Shown: positions 1 to 4,884, numbered from the stretch's first letter. The stretch is 5,532 bases of DNA from UBA1822 sp963615055 (GCA_963615055.1 CAVEFO010000069.1:1-5532); one strand, 5' to 3'. Numbers and translations: made by a program. The notes: generated from the sequence alone by a model not told the origin.

Positions 1-98
1 CGGATGCGTTTCTCGCCTTGGCCAAGGCCATCGCGGGATTGCAGACGCTCCCGGTAAAAGAGTATCGCTTGGTGGATACGAATTTGCTCTCGGACTGA
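1..98 (+). CDS. C-terminal end of an unidentified protein (5' end outside window)
   Basis: One open frame enters from the left edge (first full codon at position 3) and runs 31 codons to a TGA at 96-98. The readable tail is DAFLALAKAIAGL followed by QTLPVKEYRLVDTNLLSD. It looks like the end of a soluble alpha/beta protein: an alanine- and leucine-rich helix, then a short strand-like stretch. The frame is chosen because the other two forward frames give a stop at 55-57 or an atypical Gly/Arg-rich peptide, and because this stop lies 13 bp before a strong intrinsic terminator on the same strand. I do not recognise the family, and too little is visible to propose a function. Confidence 0.6.
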   Translation, partial: DAFLALAKAIAGLQTLPVKEYRLVDTNLLSD

Positions 99-111
99 TT
101 CCCTAAACGTC

Positions 112-139
112 AAAAAGCTCCCTTCGGGGGGCTTTTTTT
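112..139 (+). terminator. Rho-independent terminator of the left-edge gene
   Basis: An 11-bp stem (112-122 with 127-137, containing one T-G wobble) closes a TTCG tetraloop at 123-126. The descending arm merges into a run of seven T (133-139). The UUCG-type loop and T-tract are textbook features of an intrinsic terminator. Five A residues at the base of the ascending arm also allow some function on the opposite strand, but no minus-strand gene ends nearby. Confidence 0.9.
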
Positions 140-173
140 GTTGCATTCTTAGCTTTGGGTGTCAGGCGCAAGA

Positions 174-208
174 TAGTTATTAGACGCTAGCTATTAACTA
201 TTAGAAAA
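174..208. repeat. Degenerate heptamer tandem repeat, five units
   Basis: Five 7-bp units in register: TAGTTAT, TAGACGC, TAGCTAT, TAACTAT, TAGAAAA. It forms most of the left inverted-repeat arm of the surrounding element. The register of seven matches the tract at 382-416 and other heptamer tracts in this window. Confidence 0.5.
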
Positions 209-289
209 AGCGGTACGCGCTCCGCGCGCAATTCAAAAATGCGGCCTTCAATAAAAGCTTTTTCTCTCACATTGTGCCGTCTATCTCCC

Positions 290-370
290 GTCGCTTCGCG
301 ACACCCTCTTTCAAAAGAGGGCTAAGCGGTGGCGGCCTGCGGCCGCATTATTAAAATGTCGCGAAGCGAC
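290..370. repeat. Nested palindrome cluster inside the inverted-repeat element
   Basis: Several perfect inverted repeats sit inside one another. GTCGCTTCGCGAC at 290-302 is itself a hairpin and is the exact reverse complement of 358-370. Between them lie an 8-bp repeat (304-311 with 314-321) and a 6-bp GC hairpin (332-337 with 341-346). TAAGCGGT at 323-330 is complementary to 371-378. The combination of a GTCGC-TTC-GCGAC hairpin beside a CCCTC...GAGGG hairpin resembles interspersed palindromic units I associate with gut Firmicutes genomes; that resemblance is from memory and was not searched. Confidence 0.6.
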
Positions 371-381
371 ACCGCTTAAAA

Positions 382-416
382 CTAACGGCTAAAAGCTAAC
401 GACTAACAACTATCTT
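382..416. repeat. Degenerate heptamer tandem repeat, five units
   Basis: Five 7-bp units in register: CTAACGG, CTAAAAG, CTAACGA, CTAACAA, CTATCTT. This is the right-arm counterpart, in reverse complement, of the heptamers at 174-208. Several units have diverged while the register of seven is kept. Confidence 0.5.
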
Positions 417-453
417 GCGCGTGACGTAAAAATCCAAACATAACCAAAAGCGC

Positions 454-491
454 AAAAAAAAGACTAAGCGCACAAATTGGAGCACCTAGCC
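454..491 (-). terminator. Rho-independent terminator of the stalk-domain gene
   Basis: Read on the minus strand, GGCTAGGTGC (491-482) pairs over 10 positions, three of them G-T wobbles, with GCGCTTAGTC (471-462). The loop is 10 nt and a run of eight T follows (461-454). It begins 7 bp after the stop codon of the stalk-domain gene, which fits termination of that single-gene unit. Confidence 0.8.
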
Positions 492-497
492 TTTCCC

Positions 498-1361
498 TTA
501 CCGAACCTTCTTCACCAAATCCTTCATTCTCCCGACGGAAATCCCATCCGCCGACAGGACGGCATAAGAGAAATCACCGTCTTTCCACGTCGCCGTGCGG
601 ACTTTCTTGCCGTCGCCCTTCATCGTCACCAATTTCCCTTTCACGTCATACATCCTCATTTGCGGATACCGATTGTAATCGCCGGAGACATCTTCCCCCT
701 TTCCTTTGCGAATACGGAGAAATTCCTTGCCGTCGCGCTTGTAAATCACTTCCGCCAGCTCGCCGGGAATCGCCCGATACAGCGCCTCGGCTTTTTTGAC
801 ATTCGGCAATTCTATCGGGAAACCGGCGCCCTCTTGCATTCCGCTCGCCGTCACATAATCCCGGAACGGATTCGACATCCCGACGGGCGTTTCTTTCGGC
901 TTTACCGCCTCGGCACGCGTCAACGTGATGATCTTCCCATCGATAACGACGCTCTCGGGATCATTTCCCAATAGCACACGAAACAGAGACAACGGCACGA
1001 ACGTCACACCGTCCTTGACCACGGGCGGCACACCGAGCGAAAACGGGGCGCTTTCGACTGCCATGCCCGTATTTCCCGGCAGCACCACATACGAATCTTC
1101 GCCGATTTTGACCGTCGTGTGCAAATTTCCGTCGTCAATCAGAATGCCGCCGTCCTTTTCCGTCACGGAAAATCCGAGTTGCTCCGCCGTCTGCCGCAGC
1201 GGCACCATGAGTGCGGCCGTCACATCGGCGTCCGCCTTCCCCTCCGTGCGAAGTGTGTACGTCTCCGCTTTGACGCCCCAATTCATCGCCATCGGCTCCG
1301 CTGCCGCCGCCGACGCACCGAGCAAGACCGCCATCGCCGCTGCCATCCAAACCTGTCTCAT
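498..1361 (-). CDS. Secreted stalk-domain protein (copper amine oxidase N-terminal-like domain)
   Basis: A 287-residue exported protein. Residues 1-21 form a signal peptide: short basic start, an Ala/Val/Leu-rich core, then an AAAA-E cleavage region. Residues about 50-148 fit the 'stalk' domain first described at the N-terminus of copper amine oxidase: MVPLRQTAEQLGF at 52-64, then KDGVTFVPLSLFRVLLG at 116-132, which are the paired repeats typical of that family. Residues about 174-287 resemble the DUF4367-like tail often joined to stalk domains, with AEVIYKRDGKE, EDVSGDYN at 223-230 and an ATWKDGDFSYAV strand. Such proteins act at the cell surface, but their exact role is unknown. No enzyme active site is visible. 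The ATG at 1361 is chosen because AAGGAGG (1374-1368) lies 6 nt before it; an upstream in-frame TTG at 1379 would lie ahead of this site. The gene has its own promoter and terminator, so it is probably monocistronic. Confidence 0.85.
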   Translation of the reverse strand: MRQVWMAAAMAVLLGASAAAAEPMAMNWGVKAETYTLRTEGKADADVTAALMVPLRQTAEQLGFSVTEKDGGILIDDGNLHTTVKIGEDSYVVLPGNTGMAVESAPFSLGVPPVVKDGVTFVPLSLFRVLLGNDPESVVIDGKIITLTRAEAVKPKETPVGMSNPFRDYVTASGMQEGAGFPIELPNVKKAEALYRAIPGELAEVIYKRDGKEFLRIRKGKGEDVSGDYNRYPQMRMYDVKGKLVTMKGDGKKVRTATWKDGDFSYAVLSADGISVGRMKDLVKKVR

Positions 1362-1406
1362 CCCACGCCTCCTTGCCAAATTGATTATCGGAAATATTCT
1401 TTGCTT

Positions 1407-1435
1407 ACTCTATCATAAATACACCCGTTTCACAA
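1407..1435 (-). promoter_or_regulatory. Predicted sigma-70-type promoter of the stalk-domain gene
   Basis: On the minus strand, TTGTGA (1435-1430) and TAGAGT (1412-1407) are separated by 17 bp. Each hexamer matches consensus at 4 of 6 positions. The predicted start of transcription near 1400 gives a leader of about 40 nt before the ATG at 1361. The site lies downstream of the terminator at 1456-1483, which separates this gene from the riboswitch unit. Confidence 0.5.
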
Positions 1436-1455
1436 GAAATTTTCGTGCTTCGGGC

Positions 1456-1483
1456 AAAAAGAAAAGCGGGACGCGCCCGCTTT
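1456..1483 (-). terminator. Rho-independent terminator closing the riboswitch unit
   Basis: On the minus strand an 8-bp perfect stem (1483-1476 with 1470-1463, AAAGCGGG with its complement) encloses a 5-nt loop and is followed by TCTTTTT (1462-1456). It ends whatever is transcribed from 1980 downward, just before the stalk-domain promoter. No recognisable gene precedes it on this strand, which makes it unusual. Confidence 0.85.
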
Positions 1484-1690
1484 GAAAGGGAGGGAAGAAA
1501 CTTCCCAAAAGAGGGATCCGATGACCTTTCCCTGTCGCCACCGAATCATGAGAGAGGAAGAATATAGGAAACTTCCGTAAGGAAGGTACTGTCGATGTCC
1601 GGAAAAACCGGCGTCGGAGAATGGCGTTTCCCTTCGCCATCCTCGGAAATTTCCGAGTGGCCGTCCTCGCAGCCGCTGCGAAATATCAAT
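1484..1690 (-). ncRNA. Candidate structured RNA downstream of the cobalamin riboswitch
   Basis: About 200 nt between the riboswitch attenuator and the closing terminator hold no convincing gene but a series of hairpins: 1667-1681 (6-bp stem, CCG loop), 1642-1657 (16-bp perfect palindrome), 1621-1640 (6-bp stem, 8-nt loop), 1599-1611 (4-bp stem), 1572-1585 (5-bp stem, 4-nt loop), 1515-1547 (11-bp stem with three wobbles, 11-nt loop) and 1492-1506 (6-bp stem, 3-nt loop). The open frames crossing this stretch lack a well-placed ribosome-binding site and none resembles a known protein; two of them run through the terminator stem at 1463-1483. It could be a B12-controlled regulatory RNA, or the scarred remnant of a lost gene. 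The function is inferred only. Confidence 0.35.
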
Positions 1691-1721
1691 AAAAAAGCTT
1701 GCATCCCGACCGACGCAAGCT
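1691..1721 (-). terminator. Attenuator terminator of the cobalamin riboswitch
   Basis: On the minus strand AGCTTGC (1721-1715) pairs perfectly with GCAAGCT (1702-1696) around a 12-nt loop, and the descending arm runs into six T (1696-1691). It lies about 60 nt after the aptamer, where the expression platform of a transcription-terminating cobalamin riboswitch is expected. By analogy with that class, bound cobalamin should favour termination. I did not find a clear antiterminator pairing by eye. Confidence 0.75.
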
Positions 1722-1779
1722 GACAAAAGTCTCCTGAAAGACACGCCACCTTCCCATCGCTCGTAGGTCAAACGGTAAC

Positions 1780-1933
1780 AAAAACAGGCAGTTCTCCTGA
1801 CTTCGCTTCCTCGCCTTTCCGCCTTCCCGGGAAATCCCAGTGACATTCTTGGATTGGCTCTGCTTCACAGTGGCGGGACCGTGCCGGATTCAAACCGGCT
1901 TCCCTATTGAGCCCTCGCGGGCACCTGTCTTTT
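1780..1933 (-). promoter_or_regulatory. Cobalamin (vitamin B12) riboswitch aptamer
   Basis: The minus strand carries the conserved core in order: GGTGCC near the 5' end, GGGAAGCCGGT then AATCCGGCACGGTCCC, GCCACTGTG (1874-1866), CACTGGG...CCCGGGAAGGC, and the B12 box AGTCAGGAGAACTGCCTG (1802-1785). The box differs from the usual AGYCMGGAGACCTGCC core by a single base. ACAGG at the 5' end pairs with CCTGT at the 3' end as closing helix P1. Such elements bind adenosyl- or other cobalamins and usually switch off B12 uptake or synthesis genes. Here a strong promoter lies just upstream and a terminator just downstream, but no such gene follows. Confidence 0.95.
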
Positions 1934-1954
1934 AGCTATTCTATTGACGCTTCT

Positions 1955-1983
1955 ATGATAGCACCCTTTCCCCTCCCTGTCAA
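1955..1983 (-). promoter_or_regulatory. Strong predicted promoter of the riboswitch transcript
   Basis: A perfect -35 TTGACA (1983-1978) and a -10 TATCAT (1960-1955, 5 of 6 matches) are spaced by exactly 17 bp. Transcription would start near 1948, about 15 nt before the aptamer. The short palindrome ATGGATTTCCAT (1983-1994) touches the -35 box and might be an operator, but this is speculative. Confidence 0.8.
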
Positions 1984-2010
1984 TGGATTTCCATCGGCTT
2001 TTTCCGTCGG

Positions 2011-2143
2011 CCGTTCGTCACATAGAAAGGACGGCTTGAAAAGCTTGATGATGGTGCCTCTTTCCCTTTCCCTCCTTTTCCTTCCTCGGCTTTTGCGATT
2101 GGCTTGAAAAGGCTTGAGAAACCCCGCGCAGAACCCCATCAAA
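2011..2143. repeat. A-type repeat, copy 1 (5' truncated)
   Basis: This is the first of six copies of a long direct repeat. It lacks the usual first 25-30 bp (CCGTTATCCGCCCTCCG and the following heptamers) and begins near GTCACATAGA. It then follows the common order: ACGGCTTGAAAAGCTTGATG, a pyrimidine-rich core of about 40 bp, TTTTGCGATTGGCTTGA, and GCAGAACCCCATCAA. It starts only 28 bp upstream of the -35 box of the riboswitch promoter. Confidence 0.8.
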
Positions 2144-2324
2144 CCGTTATCCGCCCTCCGTTAACCGTTATCCGTGCGTCACATAGAGCGGACGGCTTGA
2201 AAAGCTTGATGATGGTGCCGCTTCCCCTTTCCCGCTTTTTCTTTCCTCCGCCTTTGCGATTGGCTTGAAGAGGCTTGATGAACCCCCGCGCAGAACCCCA
2301 TCAAGCCTTTTAAGCCCCATTAAA
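2144..2324. repeat. A-type repeat, copy 2 (full length)
   Basis: A complete 181-bp unit. Its end forms a strong hairpin: 2262-2280 (GGCTTGAAGAGGCTTGATG) pairs with 2299-2316 almost throughout, around a loop of about 18 nt rich in C and A. The extra AAGCCTTTTAAGCCCCATT before the next unit makes it longer than copy 3. No open frame is conserved among the copies, so the unit is non-coding. Confidence 0.85.
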
Positions 2325-2486
2325 CCGTTATCCGCCCTCCGTTAACCGTTTACCGTGCGTCACATAGAGCGAACGGCTTGAAAAGCTTGATGATGGTGCC
2401 GCTTTCCCTTTCCTTCCTTTTCTTTCCTCCGCTTTTGCGATTGGCTTGAAGAGGCTTGATAAAACCCCGCACAGAACCCCATCAAA
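2325..2486. repeat. A-type repeat, copy 3 (full length)
   Basis: A 162-bp unit that joins copy 2 directly, with the same order of blocks: heptamer-like ACGG/TAACC lead, GTGCGTCACATAGAG, CTTGAAAAGCTTGATGATGG, pyrimidine-rich core, GCGATTGGCTTGAAGAGG, GCACAGAACCCCATCAA. Differences from copy 2 are mostly single substitutions. Confidence 0.85.
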
Positions 2487-2580
2487 CCGTTATCCGCCCT
2501 CCGTTAACCGTTATCCGTGCGTCACATAGAGCGGACGGCTTGAAAAGCTTGATGATTCTACCGCGCAGAACCCCATCAAG
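2487..2580. repeat. A-type repeat, copy 4 (internal deletion)
   Basis: A 94-bp unit with both ends of the A repeat but without the pyrimidine-rich core. The sequence jumps from GCTTGATGAT (near 2555) to CCGCGCAGAACCCCATCAAG. The deletion removes the stretch between the two direct GCTTGA-type arms, as expected from slippage or recombination between them. Confidence 0.8.
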
Positions 2581-2640
2581 CCCTTTCAAGCCCTTTCAAG
2601 CCCTTTCAAGCCCTTTCAAGCCTTTTCAAGCCTTTTTTCA
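2571..2640. repeat. 10-bp tandem array, CCCTTTCAAG
   Basis: Four perfect consecutive copies of CCCTTTCAAG (2581-2620) are flanked by related units: CCCCATCAAG before, CCTTTTCAAG and a partial unit after. The same unit occurs one or two times within each B repeat at 3753-4005, so the number of units varies from place to place, as in a slippage-prone minisatellite. Confidence 0.9.
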
Positions 2641-2706
2641 CAAGCCCGACGAAAAACATAAGCGCCGAAAAGCTCACAAAAACCCCGCGCCGAAGCTCTC
2701 AAGCCT
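2639..2706. repeat. B-type repeat, single copy at the reductase 3' end
   Basis: Contains AAGCCCGACGAAAAACATAAG, a variant of CATCGAAAAGCTCACAAAAA, CCCCGCGCCGAAG and CTCAAGCC, matching the B units of 3753-4005. The end overlaps the last 8 bp of the reductase gene: CTTGA of the repeat supplies the TGA stop on the minus strand. Confidence 0.75.
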
Positions 2707-3385
2707 TCCTTGCGGCCAGATACCGAATCCAAACGGCGCCGCTTGCAAACGTTTCCACGTCCTTCAGTTGCAGCGGCGTGACACTTCTATCCGGCGGCAA
2801 TCCGTCGAATACCGCGCTCATGCCGCCGCGCCCGTCGATGCCGGCGCCGATCAAAATACTGACCTCATCCAAAAGCCCTTCCGCCAAAAACGCGGCATTG
2901 ATATGACCGCCGCCGACAACGACCGCTCTTTTGACGCCGAAATCATCGGCCAAAATGTCACAGACCCGTTTCAAATCGACCCCTTCTTTGCCGCAGGCGA
3001 TCCGAGAAACCGGCAAGGAATCCAGATACTCCAAATATTCGCAGCTGACATTTTCGCTTGTGACAATCAAGAGCGGGCGATCCTGAAACACAGCCGGTTC
3101 CCACAGCAATGTGCCGTATGTATCGATGACGACCTCATACCCTTCGGCCTCTTGCGCTACGGAAAACGATTCACGACCGAGAGGCGTGACCGTCCGGCTC
3201 CGAAATTTTCCGGGCAATGCCATCTCCAGCTCGGCCGTCACCCGTCCACTGATGCGCGTCGGCGCCTGAAACGAATCCAGCGTGCGATAATACTCCTCCA
3301 CGCCCGGCAATTCTTCCGTCATAGCGCAATCAATGCGCCCATCGACCGATGTCATCATATGACAAATTATATACGGTTTCTTCAT
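2699..3385 (-). CDS. RibD C-terminal-domain reductase (dihydrofolate reductase-like fold), stand-alone
   Basis: A 228-residue cytosolic protein of the RibD_C / dihydrofolate reductase superfamily, probably an NAD(P)H-dependent reductase. Residues 1-18 hold the family start, MKKPYIICHMMTSVDGRI, with SVDGR at 13-17. TRISGRVTAE at 43-52 fits the conserved GR-T segment. AVVVGGGHINAAFLAEGLLDEV at 154-175 is the glycine-rich cofactor-binding motif, with D173 and E174 in the usual DE pair. No N-terminal deaminase domain is present, so it is not a complete RibD; known relatives reduce a riboflavin precursor, but many stand-alone bacterial members have unknown substrates. I choose ATG 3385 because AAGGAG (3401-3396) lies 10 nt before it, while the upstream in-frame ATG at 3394 would be 1 nt from that site. 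Repeats flank both sides, and its TGA lies within a B repeat. A LysR-type gene lies upstream on the same strand. Confidence 0.85.
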   Translation of the reverse strand: MKKPYIICHMMTSVDGRIDCAMTEELPGVEEYYRTLDSFQAPTRISGRVTAELEMALPGKFRSRTVTPLGRESFSVAQEAEGYEVVIDTYGTLLWEPAVFQDRPLLIVTSENVSCEYLEYLDSLPVSRIACGKEGVDLKRVCDILADDFGVKRAVVVGGGHINAAFLAEGLLDEVSILIGAGIDGRGGMSAVFDGLPPDRSVTPLQLKDVETFASGAVWIRYLAARKA

Positions 3386-3418
3386 TTCCCTCATTCTCCT
3401 TCCATGAAATTCCATCCT

Positions 3419-3589
3419 CCGTTATCCGTCCTCCGTGAACCGTTTACCGTGCGTCATATAGAGAGGACAGCTTAAAAAGCTTGAAAAGCTTGATGATTGT
3501 GCCGCTTTCCCTTTCCCGCCTTTTCTTTCCTCCGCTTTTGCGATTAGCTTGAAGAGGCTTGATAAAACCCCGCACAGAACCCCATCAAT
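3419..3589. repeat. A-type repeat, copy 5
   Basis: A 171-bp unit starting 34 bp upstream of the reductase start codon. It is more diverged than copies 2 and 3 (GTGCGTCATATAGAG, GATTAGCTTGAAG) and has a duplicated AAGCTTGAA segment near 3477-3492. Because it lies just upstream of the gene on the minus strand, the reductase promoter would have to be in or beyond repeat DNA. Confidence 0.85.
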
Positions 3590-3752
3590 CCGTTATCCGC
3601 CCTCCGTTAACCGTTTACCGTGCGTCACATAGAGAGAACAGCTTGAAAAGCTTGAAAAGCTTGATGATGGTGCCGCTTTCCCTTTCCCTCCTTTTCCTTC
3701 CTCGGCTTTTGCGATTGGCTTGAAGAGGCTTGATAAAACCCCGCACAGAACC
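3590..3752. repeat. A-type repeat, copy 6
   Basis: A 163-bp unit in direct continuation of copy 5. It shares the doubled GCTTGAAAAGCTTGAAAAGC segment with copy 5, while its pyrimidine-rich core (CCTCCTTTTCCTTCCTCGG) is nearly identical to that of copy 1, a mosaic pattern that suggests exchange among copies. Arm 3717-3734 pairs with 3754-3772 to form the same hairpin as in copy 2. Confidence 0.85.
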
Positions 3753-4005
3753 CCATCAAGCCTTTTCAAGCCCTTTCAAGCCCGACGAAAAACTAAGCAT
3801 CGAAAAGTTCACAAAAACCCTGCGCCGAAACCATCAAGCCCTTTCAAGCCCTTTCAAGCCCGACGAAAAACATAAGCATCGAAAAGCTCACAAAAACCCC
3901 GCGCCGAAACCATCAAGCCCTTTCAAGCCCGACGCAAAACATAAGCATCGAAAAGCTCACAAAAACCACGCGCCGAAACCATCAAGCCCTTTCAAGCCTT
4001 TTATT
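3753..4005. repeat. B-type tandem array, three units plus a partial fourth
   Basis: Units at 3753-3830 (78 bp), 3831-3909 (79 bp), 3910-3978 (69 bp) and a partial one at 3979-4005. Each has CCATCAAG, one or two CCCTTTCAAG decamers, CCCGACG, AAACATAAGCATCGAAAAG, CTCACAAAAACC and GCGCCGAAA. The lengths differ by one decamer and by one missing base in the first unit, so no reading frame is kept and a repeat protein is unlikely. The array ends 9 bp beyond the LysR stop codon. Confidence 0.9.
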
Positions 4006-4014
4006 CTCAAGCGA

Positions 4015-4884
4015 TCACCGCTCCTTCATTTCCTCTCTCAAAAACTCCAGAAACACCTTCGCCGGGCCGAAGACCGGATTCAGTTTCCGCCAAGCCAGCA
4101 CCGTCGACGTCGTGAGTGCGGGTGCGAGCGGGCGAAACGTGTATCGCGTCGGATTGAAATTGGCCATCACAGCCTCTATTGATAAAATGAGATAACCCGC
4201 CTGCGCAAAAGAAAGCACATTCTGGCAAAGATTATACGTGACGGCAAGCTCCGGAAGCGCCTCCCCGCACCAATTCTTAAATTCCCCCTGCACCATGGCG
4301 CGGCGGCTCATCACAAATTTCCGCCCCTTCAAATCATCCACCGTGATTGCCTCTTTGCGAGCAAGCGGCGAATCTACATCCAGCAAAATGCCCCAGACAT
4401 CCTTCTCCGGCAAACGCAGGAAATCGTGGCTCCCTATCTCAATCGGCTCCATCATCACCGCAAAATCCAGCATCCCGTGGTCCAGCCGCTCCTTGTGCAC
4501 CTCCGCTGAAGCCGTGTCGATATCGAAACGAACGCCCGGATATTTCTTCTGAAACGCCGGGATTTTTTCAAGAAACGCATTGCTTCCCGCGTACACCCCG
4601 CTTCCGATCCGAATCTCCCCCACGACATCTTGCCGCGTCTTGAAATCCGTTTTGATTTCGTCCGCCAGAAACAGGATGTCCTCCGCTTTTTTTCGAAGCA
4701 TCACTCCGGCCTCCGTCAGCGTCGTGCGTTTCCCGCGCGTAAAAAGCGGCGCGCCGAGCTCTTCCTCCAGCTGCACAATCTGCCGCGACAACGTCGGCTG
4801 CGTCACGTGCAAAACCTCCGCCGCCCGCGAAATACTCTCCTCGCGCGCCACCGCCAAAAAATATTTCAAAACCCGAAATTCCAT
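4015..4884 (-). CDS. LysR-family transcriptional regulator
   Basis: A 289-residue DNA-binding regulator of normal LysR length. Residues 1-60 are the winged helix-turn-helix: MEFRVLKYFLAVAREESISR, then AAEVLHVTQPTLSRQI (21-36) and LEEELGAPLFTRGKRTTLTEAG (39-60), nearly canonical. Residues about 61-88 are the linker helix. Residues about 89-289 form the periplasmic-binding-like effector domain, beginning GEIRIGSG and including AFQKKYPGVRFDI and VTYNLCQNV. The effector cannot be read from sequence. ATG 4884 matches the family start and follows AAAGGGG with 7 nt spacing. The nearest gene on the same strand is the RibD_C-type reductase, about 630 bp downstream; no divergent gene is recognised upstream, so the usual LysR target arrangement is missing. 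Its stop codon borders the B-repeat array. Confidence 0.93.
   Translation of the reverse strand: MEFRVLKYFLAVAREESISRAAEVLHVTQPTLSRQIVQLEEELGAPLFTRGKRTTLTEAGVMLRKKAEDILFLADEIKTDFKTRQDVVGEIRIGSGVYAGSNAFLEKIPAFQKKYPGVRFDIDTASAEVHKERLDHGMLDFAVMMEPIEIGSHDFLRLPEKDVWGILLDVDSPLARKEAITVDDLKGRKFVMSRRAMVQGEFKNWCGEALPELAVTYNLCQNVLSFAQAGYLILSIEAVMANFNPTRYTFRPLAPALTTSTVLAWRKLNPVFGPAKVFLEFLREEMKER

Larger units (their letters stand above)
161..425. repeat. MITE-like element bounded by long inverted repeats
   Basis: The left arm (161-214) and the reverse complement of the right arm (371-425) align over about 55 positions with roughly three quarters identity. The outermost 18 bp differ at one position only (161-178 against 408-425, containing GCGCAAGATAGTT). 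The interior (215-370) carries further palindromes and no gene. Size and structure resemble a miniature inverted-repeat element or a large interspersed palindrome. I see no clear target-site duplication and no transposase, so mobility is not shown. It lies between the terminator of the left-edge gene and the terminator of the stalk-protein gene, so insertion here would be harmless. Confidence 0.6.

Noticed and set aside
477..1485. Plus-strand open frames at 477-974, 925-1485 and 1119-1418
   Set aside because: They are antisense shadows of the stalk-domain gene, which has a signal peptide, domain motifs, a ribosome-binding site, a promoter and a terminator.
1362..1690. Stalk-domain gene as the riboswitch target
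   Set aside because: An intrinsic terminator at 1456-1483 and a separate promoter at 1407-1435 lie between them, and the aptamer is about 420 bp from the start codon.
1413..1868. Minus-strand small open frames (1413-1640, 1430-1846, 1546-1749, 1686-1868) in the riboswitch region
   Set aside because: They run through the aptamer or one or both terminators, have no properly spaced ribosome-binding site and show no family resemblance. The 1546-1749 frame has the most natural composition (GTG start) and is the best candidate if a peptide exists.
2456..3475. A 339-codon plus-strand open frame across the reductase gene
   Set aside because: It is antisense to the well-supported RibD_C-type gene, starts inside repeats, and its translation is arginine- and proline-rich with no family features.
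3753..4005. CRISPR array
   Set aside because: The units are adjoining and nearly identical throughout, with no unique spacers between short conserved repeats, and there are no cas genes nearby.
2011..4005. Integron cassette array with attC sites
   Set aside because: The gene-plus-repeat layout is similar, but the repeats lack the GTTRRRY/RYYYAAC core pairs and no integrase is in the window.
3730..4182. Plus-strand frame encoding a Pro/Lys repeat peptide across the B array
   Set aside because: The repeat units are 78, 79 and 69 bp, so the reading frame is not kept from unit to unit, and the end is antisense to the LysR gene.
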